Shown here piece after piece: positions 37,201 through 45,523 of a stretch of DNA of 64,000 nt (the stretch's first letter is position 1; each line of letters begins with the position of its first letter). The translations under genes were made by a program, and so were the position numbers. The stretch is taken from contig CAVYXQ010000028.1 in the NCBI GenBank assembly GCA_963772555.1, positions 73,865-137,864 on the forward strand. Reading direction: 5' to 3'. This DNA is from Roseiarcus sp963772555 (lineage in GTDB: Bacteria; Pseudomonadota; Alphaproteobacteria; Rhizobiales; Beijerinckiaceae). Under the pieces are notes generated by a model. That model saw only the letters and a list, made by a program, of their open reading frames with translations. It did not search any database and had not been told where the DNA came from.

Positions 37201-38262
37201 TTGACCAGCGGCGATCGTTCAGTTCTTCTTCTGCCCCGTATGCCGATGTCGCGAAAGGGGCGCGCCGGTTTGCTGGCCAGCGCGCAGCATTACGCGGCCA
37301 TCGTGGAGTCCTCCGACGACGCGATTCTGTCCAAGGACCTGAACGGGGTCATCCTCAGCTGGAACCAGGGCGCGGAGCGGCTGTTCGGCTACGCCGCCGA
37401 GGAGGCCATTGGACAGCCCGCGGCGAGCCTCTTCATTCCGCCCGACCGCGTCGACGAAGAGCCGGAGATCCTCGAGAGAATTCGCCGCGGCGAAGGCGTC
37501 CGCGGCGTTGAGACGGTGCGGCAGCGCAAGGACGGAACGCTTGTCGATATTTCCCTGACCATATCGCCGATCCGGGATTCGCACGGCCAGATCGTCGGCG
37601 CCTCGACGATTGCGCGTGACATTACGGAGTCGCGGCGGGCGCAGGAACGACAGGAGCTGCTGCTGCGCGAGATGAGCCACCGGGTCAAGAATCTGTTTGC
37701 CCTGTCGGGCAGCATCGTCGGCCTCAGCGCCCGCAGCGCGCGGAGTGCGCAGGAACTGGCCAATTCCGCGCGCGAGCGGCTCGCGGCCCTCGCGCGGGCG
37801 CATGCGCTGACATTTTCCCATGGACCCGAGGAATCGTCGCCGCAGCCGACGACGCTCGCCGCGCTGATCGGGACCATCGTGGCCCCGTTCGATGAGGGTG
37901 AGGCCTCGCGGGCTTCGCGCGTCGCCATCTCGGGGGCCGATCCGGCCATCTCAGGCGGAGCGGTCGCCAGCCTTGCCCTCCTTTTGCACGAGTTTGCCGC
38001 CAACGCGGCGAAGTACGGCGCTCTCTCTGCCGCAGGAGGGACCGTGGAGGTCGTCTGCAGCGAGAAGGACGACGCGATCGCGCTCACCTGGACGGAACGC
38101 GGCGGACCGCCGGTGGCGCCGCCAACCGGCGGCGAGGGATTCGGCGGCCTGTTGTCGCGCATGACCGTGACCGGGCAACTCGGGGGCGAGATTTCGCGCG
38201 AGTGGAGGGCTGAAGGTCTCGCCATCCGGCTGACCCTGCCTCGTGCCCGCCTCACGGGCTGA
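37201..38262 (+). CDS. PAS-HWE sensor histidine kinase
   Basis: A 353-residue cytosolic kinase. A PAS domain covers about 27-145 (YAAIVESSDDAILSKDLNGVILSWNQGAERLFGY...RQRKDGTLVDISLTISPIRDSHGQIVGASTIARDIT). The HWE H-box is LLLREMSHRVKNLFALSGSIV, and the ATPase region has LALLLHEFAANAAKYGALS. The frame begins at TTG 37201; an ATG at 37240 is a possible alternative. It is divergent from the ku-ligD promoter. HWE kinases of this form are candidate PhyR phosphodonors, so this gene may feed the GSR. Confidence 0.9.
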   Translation: MTSGDRSVLLLPRMPMSRKGRAGLLASAQHYAAIVESSDDAILSKDLNGVILSWNQGAERLFGYAAEEAIGQPAASLFIPPDRVDEEPEILERIRRGEGVRGVETVRQRKDGTLVDISLTISPIRDSHGQIVGASTIARDITESRRAQERQELLLREMSHRVKNLFALSGSIVGLSARSARSAQELANSARERLAALARAHALTFSHGPEESSPQPTTLAALIGTIVAPFDEGEASRASRVAISGADPAISGGAVASLALLLHEFAANAAKYGALSAAGGTVEVVCSEKDDAIALTWTERGGPPVAPPTGGEGFGGLLSRMTVTGQLGGEISREWRAEGLAIRLTLPRARLTG

Positions 38263-38327
38263 CCGAAGCCGCCGGATCATTCGTCTCCTGCTCGCGTTGG
38301 AAAGGCGTCTGAATCGGGAGACGCGCC

Positions 38328-39863
38328 GTGGCCAAGCCAGACCGGCGGACGGAAACGGAGCTCAAACTCGTCGTTTCGCCTTCCGCCGAGCATCGCCTTG
38401 CCGGGCTCGCGGTCTTCCGGCCGCCGTGCGCCAGCAAGCCAAAAACACAGCGCATCGTCACCACCTATTTCGACACGCCGAATCTGGACTTGGCCCGGCG
38501 CGGTCTCAGTCTGAGGGTTCGCCGGGCGGGGAAGAAGCACATTCAGGCTGTCAAGGCGGACGGGAACAGCGGCCCTGCAAAAGCGCGCGGCGAGTGGGAA
38601 TGGCCGATCTCCGGGGAAAAGCCCAACCTAGCGCTCGCGGCGGAAACGCCGGTCGGCGGGGCGCTGCCGCCGGACGTCGGCAAAGCGCTCCGACCGGTCG
38701 TCGTCACCGACATCGTCCGGACCACCCGCACCCTTTATCTGGAAGACGCGACGATCGAGGCTGTGCTCAATTCCGGCTCGATTGAGGCAGGGGACGTCAA
38801 TCAGCCGGTTCACGAACTCGAGCTGGAATTGCGCGACGGGACTCCGGGCGCTCTTTACCGGCTCGCACTCGAGCTGCATGCCGCCACTCCGCTTGCCGTC
38901 GAAGTCGAAAGCAAGGCTGCCCGCGGGCTTCGCCTCAAGGAAGGCGGCGCTCCCCGTCCGGAGAAGGCGGTCGCGCCGGAATTCGATCGCGACATCCGGG
39001 CCGTCGACTGGCTGCGCGAGATTGTCGCCAACGCCCTCGGCCATCTGCTCGCCAACCGCGCCGCCGCGTTGGCCGGAGACGCCGAGGGCATCCATCAGAC
39101 CCGCGTTGGACTCCGCCGGTTGCGCTCGGCGCTCAAGCTGTTTGAGCCACGGCTCGAACCTCACGCCACGGCTCTGTTCCAGCGCGAACTGAAGCGGCTC
39201 GGCCGGGTCATCGGCGAAGCGCGCGACTGGGACGTCTTCTGCGTCGAAATGCTGCCGGAATCCTTCCATGAGCCCGATGACGCCGAATGGGGCGAGCTTA
39301 TCCGCGCCGCGGCCGAGGCGCGCCGTCGGCTGGCCGACGCAACGTCGGCGCGAGCGCTCAGAGCGGCTTCGTTCACCGCGCTTGTCCTCGGGCTGGCAGC
39401 CTGGACGGAGACCGGCAGGACTCAGAGGCGGCTGCTCGGCGACGACCGTCTGAAGAAACGTCTTGCCAAAGTCGCGCCCCGACTGCTCGACCGGCTGGCC
39501 CGCAAGGTCGAGAAGCGGGCCCGCAAGGTGAACCCGGAAGCTTCGCCCGCCGTGCTGCATCCGCTCCGCAAGACGCTCAAGAAGCTCCGCTACGGCGCCG
39601 AATTCGTCGCCTCCCTCTATCCGCGCAAGGCGGTCAAGCGCTTCCTGAGGCCCATCAAGCGGTTGCAGGAGACCCTCGGCGTCATCAACGATTCTGCGAC
39701 GGCGACTCGCCTGGCAGTGCAACTGGCGGGGGGCGGTCACCTCGAACTCGGCGTGCCGGTCGGCGCACTGGCGGCCAACCGCGATGAGGCGCGTCGCGCG
39801 GCGATGCGCCGTCTCGGCAAGCAATGGAGAGAGCTCCAGCGGCAGAAACCATTCTGGAAGTAG
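38328..39863 (+). CDS. CYTH and CHAD domain protein
   Basis: A 511-residue protein. The N-terminal CYTH (triphosphate tunnel metalloenzyme) domain covers about 1-205, with the ETELKL acidic-basic motif. The CHAD domain covers about 220-505 and is rich in His/Arg (HQTRVGLRRLRSALKLFEPRL). CYTH-CHAD proteins are often linked to polyphosphate metabolism; CHAD alone binds polyphosphate granules. Translation starts at GTG. It follows the PAS-HWE kinase after 65 bases. No phosphate gene is adjacent. Confidence 0.93.
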   Translation: MAKPDRRTETELKLVVSPSAEHRLAGLAVFRPPCASKPKTQRIVTTYFDTPNLDLARRGLSLRVRRAGKKHIQAVKADGNSGPAKARGEWEWPISGEKPNLALAAETPVGGALPPDVGKALRPVVVTDIVRTTRTLYLEDATIEAVLNSGSIEAGDVNQPVHELELELRDGTPGALYRLALELHAATPLAVEVESKAARGLRLKEGGAPRPEKAVAPEFDRDIRAVDWLREIVANALGHLLANRAAALAGDAEGIHQTRVGLRRLRSALKLFEPRLEPHATALFQRELKRLGRVIGEARDWDVFCVEMLPESFHEPDDAEWGELIRAAAEARRRLADATSARALRAASFTALVLGLAAWTETGRTQRRLLGDDRLKKRLAKVAPRLLDRLARKVEKRARKVNPEASPAVLHPLRKTLKKLRYGAEFVASLYPRKAVKRFLRPIKRLQETLGVINDSATATRLAVQLAGGGHLELGVPVGALAANRDEARRAAMRRLGKQWRELQRQKPFWK

Positions 39864-39879
39864 GCCCAAACCCGGCGCA

Positions 39880-39905
39880 GGAACTTAACGCGGGCGACGG
39901 CGGTT
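39880..39905 (+). promoter_or_regulatory. EcfG-type promoter for the DUF1236 protein
   Basis: GGAAC (39880-39884)-N17-GGTT (39902-39905), 51 bases before the ATG at 39957. Confidence 0.6.
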
Positions 39906-39956
39906 CTCTCGGACTGCGGAGCACAGCTCCGCAATTACTACTTGGGAGAGAAGAAT

Positions 39957-40895
39957 ATGAAGAGAACCTTGATCACTGCCGCTGCGGCGGCAATTAGTGT
40001 CGCGGCCACAGGGTTTGCTTGCGCGCAGGAGCGCCAACCCGGGCAGGAGCAGCACGCGCCCGCCGCGCACCGCATGGAGAGCGGAAAGGGCGCGATGGGC
40101 CAGGGCGCCGCCGCCAAAGACCAGATGCGCCAGGCGCAGGCTCAGTCAGGCATGGAGCAGAAGAAGGAGGAACGGCCGGGCGCCGCGGAAGCCGGCAAGC
40201 CAAGAGCCACCGCCCAGACCGAACAGAAGGGCGCCGAACAGAAGGGCGCGGAGCAGCAAGGTCAGGCCGAAAAGGCCAACCCCGCCGAGGAACGGAAGGC
40301 CCAGTCGGAGGGCGAGCGCAACATGCAAAACAATCGCGAGACCGGTAAGGCTGAAAATGCCACCGGCAAGGCGAACGAGCAGCGCACCGGCGAGACCGAG
40401 AAGGGCAATCGGGTCGAGGAGCGCCATGGGCAGGCTGCGAACACCGAAAACAAGCCCGGCGAGAATGAGAAGGGCGCCGCCGCCGAGCGGCAGAACATGC
40501 AGGGCGAGGCCGGCAAGAACGAGCAGACCGGCAACAACGAGAAATCGTCCAGTGAAGGCGCCGCCGGGCAAGTCGAGGCCCAGGGCAACGCGCATATTTC
40601 GAACGAGCACGCCGCCAGGATCGAGCACACCCTGATGGCGAACGCGAGGCCGCAGCACCTCAACATCAACGTGAACGTGGGCGCCGCGCTGCCAGGCGAC
40701 GTCAATCTGGAGCCGCTGCCGTCAGACGTCATTTCCCTCGTTCCCGAATACCGCGGCTATGATTACGTGGTCGTCAATGACGAGATCGTCATCGTGCAGC
40801 CCTCGACGCGTCATGTCGTCGAGATCATTGGCGGCGGCGGCGAGGAGACCCAGGCGATGGCTGCCACGCATGTCGGTCCCTGCGGGCAGCAATGA
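39957..40895 (+). CDS. Exported, highly hydrophilic DUF1236 protein
   Basis: A 312-residue protein. The signal peptide (MKRTLITAAAAAISVAATGFACA) is followed by about 190 residues with almost no hydrophobic amino acids, rich in E, K, Q, N, G, A (KGAEQKGAEQQGQAEKANPA...). A DUF1236-like C-terminal domain follows (about 215-300: LPGDVNLEPLPSDVISLVPEYRGYDYVVVNDEIVIVQPSTRHVVEII). The disordered middle resembles hydrophilins or LEA-like desiccation protectants. The promoter match fits a stress role. GGGAGAGAAG precedes the ATG. Confidence 0.88.
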   Translation: MKRTLITAAAAAISVAATGFACAQERQPGQEQHAPAAHRMESGKGAMGQGAAAKDQMRQAQAQSGMEQKKEERPGAAEAGKPRATAQTEQKGAEQKGAEQQGQAEKANPAEERKAQSEGERNMQNNRETGKAENATGKANEQRTGETEKGNRVEERHGQAANTENKPGENEKGAAAERQNMQGEAGKNEQTGNNEKSSSEGAAGQVEAQGNAHISNEHAARIEHTLMANARPQHLNINVNVGAALPGDVNLEPLPSDVISLVPEYRGYDYVVVNDEIVIVQPSTRHVVEIIGGGGEETQAMAATHVGPCGQQ

Positions 40896-40918
40896 CCGAT
40901 AGGTCTTGAGAGCAATCC

Positions 40919-40962
40919 GGAGCGGCGCTTCATCTCCTACTCCCACAGCAGGCCGCCGCTCC
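40919..40962 (+). terminator. Hairpin after the DUF1236 gene
   Basis: GGAGCGGCG (40919-40927) pairs with CGCCGCTCC (40954-40962), a 9-bp perfect stem with a 26-base loop. There is no U tract. A terminator is only a possibility. Confidence 0.3.
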
Positions 40963-41086
40963 TGGACCGACGCGCGCTAGCCCTCGAGCGCGCGTCGGCT
41001 TCTTTCGCTTCCGCATTGTCGGACTCGCGCGATGGGCCTAGCCGCGTTTGTTCGGGTCACTTTTCCCGCGACACGGACTAGGGCTC

Positions 41087-41111
41087 GGAACGAATGAAGC
41101 CCGGCGAGGTT
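41087..41111 (+). promoter_or_regulatory. EcfG-type promoter for paoABC
   Basis: GGAAC (41087-41091)-N16-GGTT (41108-41111), 45 bases before the paoA start at 41157. It argues against the in-frame start at 41094. Confidence 0.6.
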
Positions 41112-41156
41112 GTCCGCCAACCGCGGCCCGGTGCAGACCGGCCGCGCGAAAGCTCC

Positions 41157-41768
41157 ATGGCGGAACCTCCGATGAGTCCTGACTTCAGCAGACGCACCTT
41201 CCTCCGCGCCGGCGCCTCGACCGCGGCGCTCGCGCTTGCGCCCACCCCCCACACGAGGGCGCAAGGCGCGGGGGGCCCCGAGCTCAACCGTCTGTCGCGT
41301 GAGACGAGTCTGACGGTCAACGGACAGCCCTACGCGCTTGCGCTCAATTCGCGGGTTTCTCTGCTTGACGCGCTGCGCGATCACGTCGGCCTCACCGGCG
41401 TGAAGAAGGGTTGCGACCACGGCCAGTGCGGCGCCTGCACCATCCTCATCGACGGCAAACGCATGCTCTCCTGTCTGACGCTCGCGGTCATGGCCGACGG
41501 ACGATCGGTAACGACGATCGAGGGTTTGGCCGACCCGGACGGAACGCTCCATCCGATGCAGCAGGCCTTTGTCGACTTCGACGCGCTTCAGTGCGGCTAT
41601 TGCACGCCCGGTCAGATCCTCTCGGCGATTGGCTGTGTCGAGGAGGGGCACGCCGAAACCGACGCGGATATCCGCGAATACATGAGCGGCAACCTCTGCC
41701 GCTGCGCCGCCTATCCCAACATCGTGGCCGCGATCAAGCAGGCCCGTGTCGACTTGAGGAGGGCCTGA
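41157..41768 (+). CDS. paoA: Aldehyde oxidoreductase, 2Fe-2S subunit (PaoA-like), Tat-exported
   Basis: A 203-residue 2Fe-2S subunit of a periplasmic xanthine-oxidase-family aldehyde dehydrogenase. The Tat signal is SRRTFLRAGASTAALALAPTPHTRAQG (about 10-36). The ferredoxin-like cluster is GCDHGQCGACTILIDGKRMLSC and the second cluster is QCGYCTPGQI...NLCRCAAYPNI. It accepts electrons from the Mo centre. The start at 41157 is chosen because the promoter-like site ends at 41111 and GAAAG precedes the ATG. Its stop overlaps the start of the next gene (TGATG). Confidence 0.93.
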   Translation: MAEPPMSPDFSRRTFLRAGASTAALALAPTPHTRAQGAGGPELNRLSRETSLTVNGQPYALALNSRVSLLDALRDHVGLTGVKKGCDHGQCGACTILIDGKRMLSCLTLAVMADGRSVTTIEGLADPDGTLHPMQQAFVDFDALQCGYCTPGQILSAIGCVEEGHAETDADIREYMSGNLCRCAAYPNIVAAIKQARVDLRRA

Positions 41769-42787
41769 TGCGTCCGTTCATCTACGTACGCGCAGCCGAC
41801 GAGGTTTCCGTGGTCGAGGCCTTTGGCGGCGCCGAGCCCGAGGGCCCGCCGACCGAGGCCGAATCGCAGTTCATCGCCGGCGGCACGACCATTCTCGACC
41901 TGATGAAGCTCGAAGTGATGCGACCGAGCGTGCTGATCGACCTCAACGGAATCGAAGGCCTCAGGGGGATCGAGCAGACTTCGACCGGGCTCAGACTCGG
42001 GGCGCTCGCTCGCATGGCCGACGTCGCGGGCCATCCGCTGATCAATCGTCAGTATCCCGTCATCGCGCAGAGCCTTGTCCTCGCCGCGAGCGCGCAATTG
42101 CGCAACATGGCGACGCTCGGCGGCAATGTGCTTCAACGCACCCGCTGCACCTATTTTCGCGATCTCACGTGGGGCGCATGCAACAAGCGCAGGCCGGGGT
42201 CCGGGTGCGCGGCGCTCGATGGTTTCAACCGCATGCACGCGGTGCTCGGCGTCAGTCCGAACTGCATCGCGACCTATCCGGGCGACTTCGCCCAGGCGCT
42301 GATGGCGCTCGACGCGGCAGTCGAGATCCGCCGCGGCGCCGAAGGCCGCATCATCCCTTTCGCCGAGCTGCATCGGCTTCCGACCGACCGGCCGGACGTC
42401 GAGACGACGCTGGCGCCGGACGAACTGATCGTCGCCTTTCTGGTCCCGAAAGGCGAGTGGACGCGCCGTTCGCTCTTTCTCAAGATCCGCGACCGCGAGT
42501 CTTACGAATTCGCGCTCGCTTCCGCGGCGGTCGCGCTGGACATGCCCCCGGGCGGTCCGGTGCGCCAGGCGCGCATCGCCCTCGGCGGGGTCGCAACCGT
42601 ACCCTGGCGGGCGCGCGAGGCGGAGGAAGCCCTCGCGGGCCAGATGATCACCATGGAAACGGCTCAGCGCGCCGCGGAAGCCGCATTCGTGGGGGCTGAG
42701 CCCCGCCAGCACAACGCCTTCAAGATTGCCCTCGGCCAACAGACCCTGGCCCGCGCGCTCTTCGAGGCCGCGACAATGGAGACCTGA
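41768..42787 (+). CDS. paoB: Aldehyde oxidoreductase, FAD/4Fe-4S subunit (PaoB-like)
   Basis: A 339-residue FAD-binding subunit of the xanthine oxidase family. The FAD motif is QFIAGGTTILDLMKLEV and NMATLGGNVLQRTRC contacts the flavin. The insertion TRCTYFRDLTWGACNKRRPGSGCAAL carries the four Cys of the extra 4Fe-4S cluster known from E. coli PaoB. The start overlaps the paoA stop by one base, indicating translational coupling. It transfers electrons to an outside acceptor. Confidence 0.93.
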   Translation: MRPFIYVRAADEVSVVEAFGGAEPEGPPTEAESQFIAGGTTILDLMKLEVMRPSVLIDLNGIEGLRGIEQTSTGLRLGALARMADVAGHPLINRQYPVIAQSLVLAASAQLRNMATLGGNVLQRTRCTYFRDLTWGACNKRRPGSGCAALDGFNRMHAVLGVSPNCIATYPGDFAQALMALDAAVEIRRGAEGRIIPFAELHRLPTDRPDVETTLAPDELIVAFLVPKGEWTRRSLFLKIRDRESYEFALASAAVALDMPPGGPVRQARIALGGVATVPWRAREAEEALAGQMITMETAQRAAEAAFVGAEPRQHNAFKIALGQQTLARALFEAATMET

Positions 42788-42788
42788 G

Positions 42789-45077
42789 ATGGCCGTTTCC
42801 GCGACCCCGCTCACCCCGGCCGAGGCCGCCGCAGAATCGCCGCCGCGGGCCGACGCCCGCGCCAAGGTCACGGGCCAAGCCCGTTATTGCTCAGACATCC
42901 CTGTCGCCGATCCGGCATTTTCCTGTCTGACGACCAGCGCAATCGCGCGCGGCGCGATCCGAACGATCGACCTCGAGGCCGCACGCGCCGTACCGGGCGT
43001 CCTCGACATCCTCACCCATGAGAACGCCAATGTCGTGAAGCCGATCAAGACTTTTACCGAAGGCGGGCAGGCCGGCACGTCGATCGTGCCGCTGAGCGGG
43101 CCGAAGATCTGGCACGACGGACAGATCATCGCGATGGTCGTGGCGGAAAGTTTCGAAGCGGCGAGCGAAGCCGCGCGGCTGATCGGCGTCGAGTACGACG
43201 AAGAAGAGCCGAGCGCGACGTTCGGCTCGGACGGTACGACGACTGAACTCGCCGCCGATGTCGACAAGAAACACAAGGACCCGAGCGTCGGCGACGCCGA
43301 GGCCGCATTCACCTCGGCGCCGGTGCAAGTGGATGGGGAATACGGCACGCCGACGCAGCACCACAACCCGATCGAGCTGTTCACCACGACCTGCGTCTGG
43401 GACGACGGGAAGCTGACGGTTTACGAGCCGAGCCAGTTCGTCTACGGGATGAAATACGGACTCGCCGCTCAGCTGGGCATTGACCCGGACGACGCCCATG
43501 TGGTGAGCCCTTATGTCGGCGGGGCTTTCGGCTCGAAGGGCTCGCTGACGCAGCGCACCGCCCTGGTCGCCATCGCCGCCCGACGGCTGCGCCGCCCGGT
43601 CAAGCTCGTCGCGACGCGCAAGCAGGGCTTCACCATCGCGACCTATCGCGCCGAGACGCGTCACCGCGTGCGGCTCGGCGCGAACCGCGAGGGCAAGCTC
43701 CTCGCATACCTGCACGAAGGCTTCGAGGTCACGTCGCGGCCCGACGACTACAATGTCGCAGGCACCGAAGACACCTCGGTCCTTTACGACTACGGTTCCG
43801 TCGCGACCAAGGTCTTCATCGTCCACGCAGACCGCAACACGCCGGGCTTCATGCGCTCGCCGCCCGAAATTCCGTACGTCTATGCGCTCGAAAGCGCCAT
43901 GGACGAGCTGGCGATCGCGCTCGACATGGATCCGGTCGAATTGCGCCGGATCAACGACACGATGAAGGATCCGATCACCGGCCGGCCCTATTCGAGCCGG
44001 TCGCTGGTCAAGTGCTTCGATGAAGCTGCGGCGGCGTTCGGCTGGCGCAATCGCTCGCCCGCGCCGGGCTCCATGCGCGACGGCGACTGGCTCGTCGGCT
44101 GGGGTTGCGCCACCGCGCTCTATCCGACGCAGATCTCGCCGGCCGCGGTCAGAATTCGTCTCAAGCCCGACGGTTCGGCTCGCGTCTCGATTGCGGCGCA
44201 CGAGATCGGCAACGGCGCCTATACGGTGATCGGCCAGGCGGCGGCCGAGCGGCTCGGCCTCAAGCCCGAAAACGTCGCCGTCGAACTCGGCGACAGCGCG
44301 CTTCCCGCCGGGCCGGTCGCCGGCGGCTCGAACACGACCGCGAGCACGACGTCAGCGGTGGTCAAAGCCTGCGAGGCCATCCGCGACAAGCTCTTCCGCG
44401 CCGCCACGGCCGCGGGCGACAGCCAGCTCGCAGGCAGGCCGGTCTCCGATTTCGGCTTGAGCGACGGCGCCATCACGGCGGGCAACGCCGCCATGCCGCT
44501 CGAGCAGGCGTTTCGTCAGCTCGGCCAGAGCGTGATCGAGGAATACGCGGAATCGATTCCCCGCTCGATGTCGCCGGATTCGATGGAGCGCCTCTATCAC
44601 GGCCATCCGACGCTGACCGGCGGTCCGTCGGGCGAGAAGGTCGCCTTCGCCTTCGGCGCCCAGTTCGTCGAGGTCCGGGTGCACGCGCTGACGAGGGAAA
44701 TCCGCGTGCCGCGCGCCGTCGGCGCCTTCGCCGCCGGGCGGATCATGAACGCGCGGACAGCGCGCAGCCAGCTGATGGGCGGGATGATCTGGGGCATAAG
44801 CTCGGCGCTGTTCGAGGCAACCGAAATCGACAAGCGCACGGCCCGCTACGTCAACGACAATCTCGCCGACTACCTGATCCCCGTGAACGCCGACATTCAG
44901 ACGATCGAGGTGATTATCGTGCCTGAGACGGACGACTGGGTGAATCCCCTTGGGGTCAAGGGTCTCGGCGAGCTCGGCGACGTCGGCCTCAACGCCGCGA
45001 TCGCCAATGCCGTGTTTCACGCAACGGGCAAGAGAATTCGCGACCTGCCAATCCGGTTGGAAAAGCTGCTGGTGTGA
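42789..45077 (+). CDS. paoC: Aldehyde oxidoreductase, molybdenum subunit (PaoC-like)
   Basis: A 762-residue catalytic subunit that binds molybdopterin cytosine dinucleotide and oxidises aldehydes to acids. The small a/b-hammerhead domain lies at the N-terminus (RADARAKVTGQARYCSDIPV). Typical Mo-site regions are SQFVYGMKYGLA, VSPYVGGAFGSKG and TPGFMRSPPEIPYVYA. GVKGLGELGDVGLNAAIANAVFHATG near the C-terminus has the catalytic Glu. It starts one base after the paoB stop. No paoD/xdhC-like insertion chaperone follows, so maturation must rely on a gene elsewhere. Confidence 0.94.
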   Translation: MAVSATPLTPAEAAAESPPRADARAKVTGQARYCSDIPVADPAFSCLTTSAIARGAIRTIDLEAARAVPGVLDILTHENANVVKPIKTFTEGGQAGTSIVPLSGPKIWHDGQIIAMVVAESFEAASEAARLIGVEYDEEEPSATFGSDGTTTELAADVDKKHKDPSVGDAEAAFTSAPVQVDGEYGTPTQHHNPIELFTTTCVWDDGKLTVYEPSQFVYGMKYGLAAQLGIDPDDAHVVSPYVGGAFGSKGSLTQRTALVAIAARRLRRPVKLVATRKQGFTIATYRAETRHRVRLGANREGKLLAYLHEGFEVTSRPDDYNVAGTEDTSVLYDYGSVATKVFIVHADRNTPGFMRSPPEIPYVYALESAMDELAIALDMDPVELRRINDTMKDPITGRPYSSRSLVKCFDEAAAAFGWRNRSPAPGSMRDGDWLVGWGCATALYPTQISPAAVRIRLKPDGSARVSIAAHEIGNGAYTVIGQAAAERLGLKPENVAVELGDSALPAGPVAGGSNTTASTTSAVVKACEAIRDKLFRAATAAGDSQLAGRPVSDFGLSDGAITAGNAAMPLEQAFRQLGQSVIEEYAESIPRSMSPDSMERLYHGHPTLTGGPSGEKVAFAFGAQFVEVRVHALTREIRVPRAVGAFAAGRIMNARTARSQLMGGMIWGISSALFEATEIDKRTARYVNDNLADYLIPVNADIQTIEVIIVPETDDWVNPLGVKGLGELGDVGLNAAIANAVFHATGKRIRDLPIRLEKLLV

Positions 45078-45235
45078 ATAAAAATCCGCCCTCTTCCCGG
45101 GCGAGGGAATCGTTAGCCAGAAAGCCCGCCGAAGGCGACCGCCGCTTCGCGCTGCTCGTTGCGATGATGATTCCCAACGGACGACGCGCGAGCGCGGCCG
45201 CGGCGAAACGAGCGGCGACTGGACAGGAGCGCTCA

Positions 45236-45382
45236 ATGGACGACGAAAGGCCGGTCGTCACCGAGAAGAACGAGGACAGGATCAGGGCCGGTGTCACCGG
45301 ACACAACGTCCGCTATGTCGTCGTCATCGGCATAGCGCTGGTGGTCATCGCCTTCATCATCATATACGCTGTGGTGAAGTGA
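45236..45382 (+). CDS. Small single-pass membrane protein, 48 aa
   Basis: MDDERPVVTEKNEDRIRAGV then a C-terminal hydrophobic helix (about 27-47, VRYVVVIGIALVVIAFIIIYA). The start at 45236 is chosen over the frame from 45074 because ACAGGAGCGC precedes it and the N-terminal extension is low-quality. No family was recognised; small tail-anchored proteins of this shape are widespread in Rhizobiales. It has no obvious operon partner. Confidence 0.65.
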   Translation: MDDERPVVTEKNEDRIRAGVTGHNVRYVVVIGIALVVIAFIIIYAVVK

Positions 45383-45523
45383 ATATCGGGATCTCCAGGC
45401 GTTCTCTCCCCGGCTCCAAGGCGGCGTGGTATGGCCTGAAGAGGCACGCGTGAGCGTGGGCGGGGACCTCATGATGGATTTTTCCTGGGCGCCGTTTAGC
45501 TCCACCGTGATGGATCTCGCACG

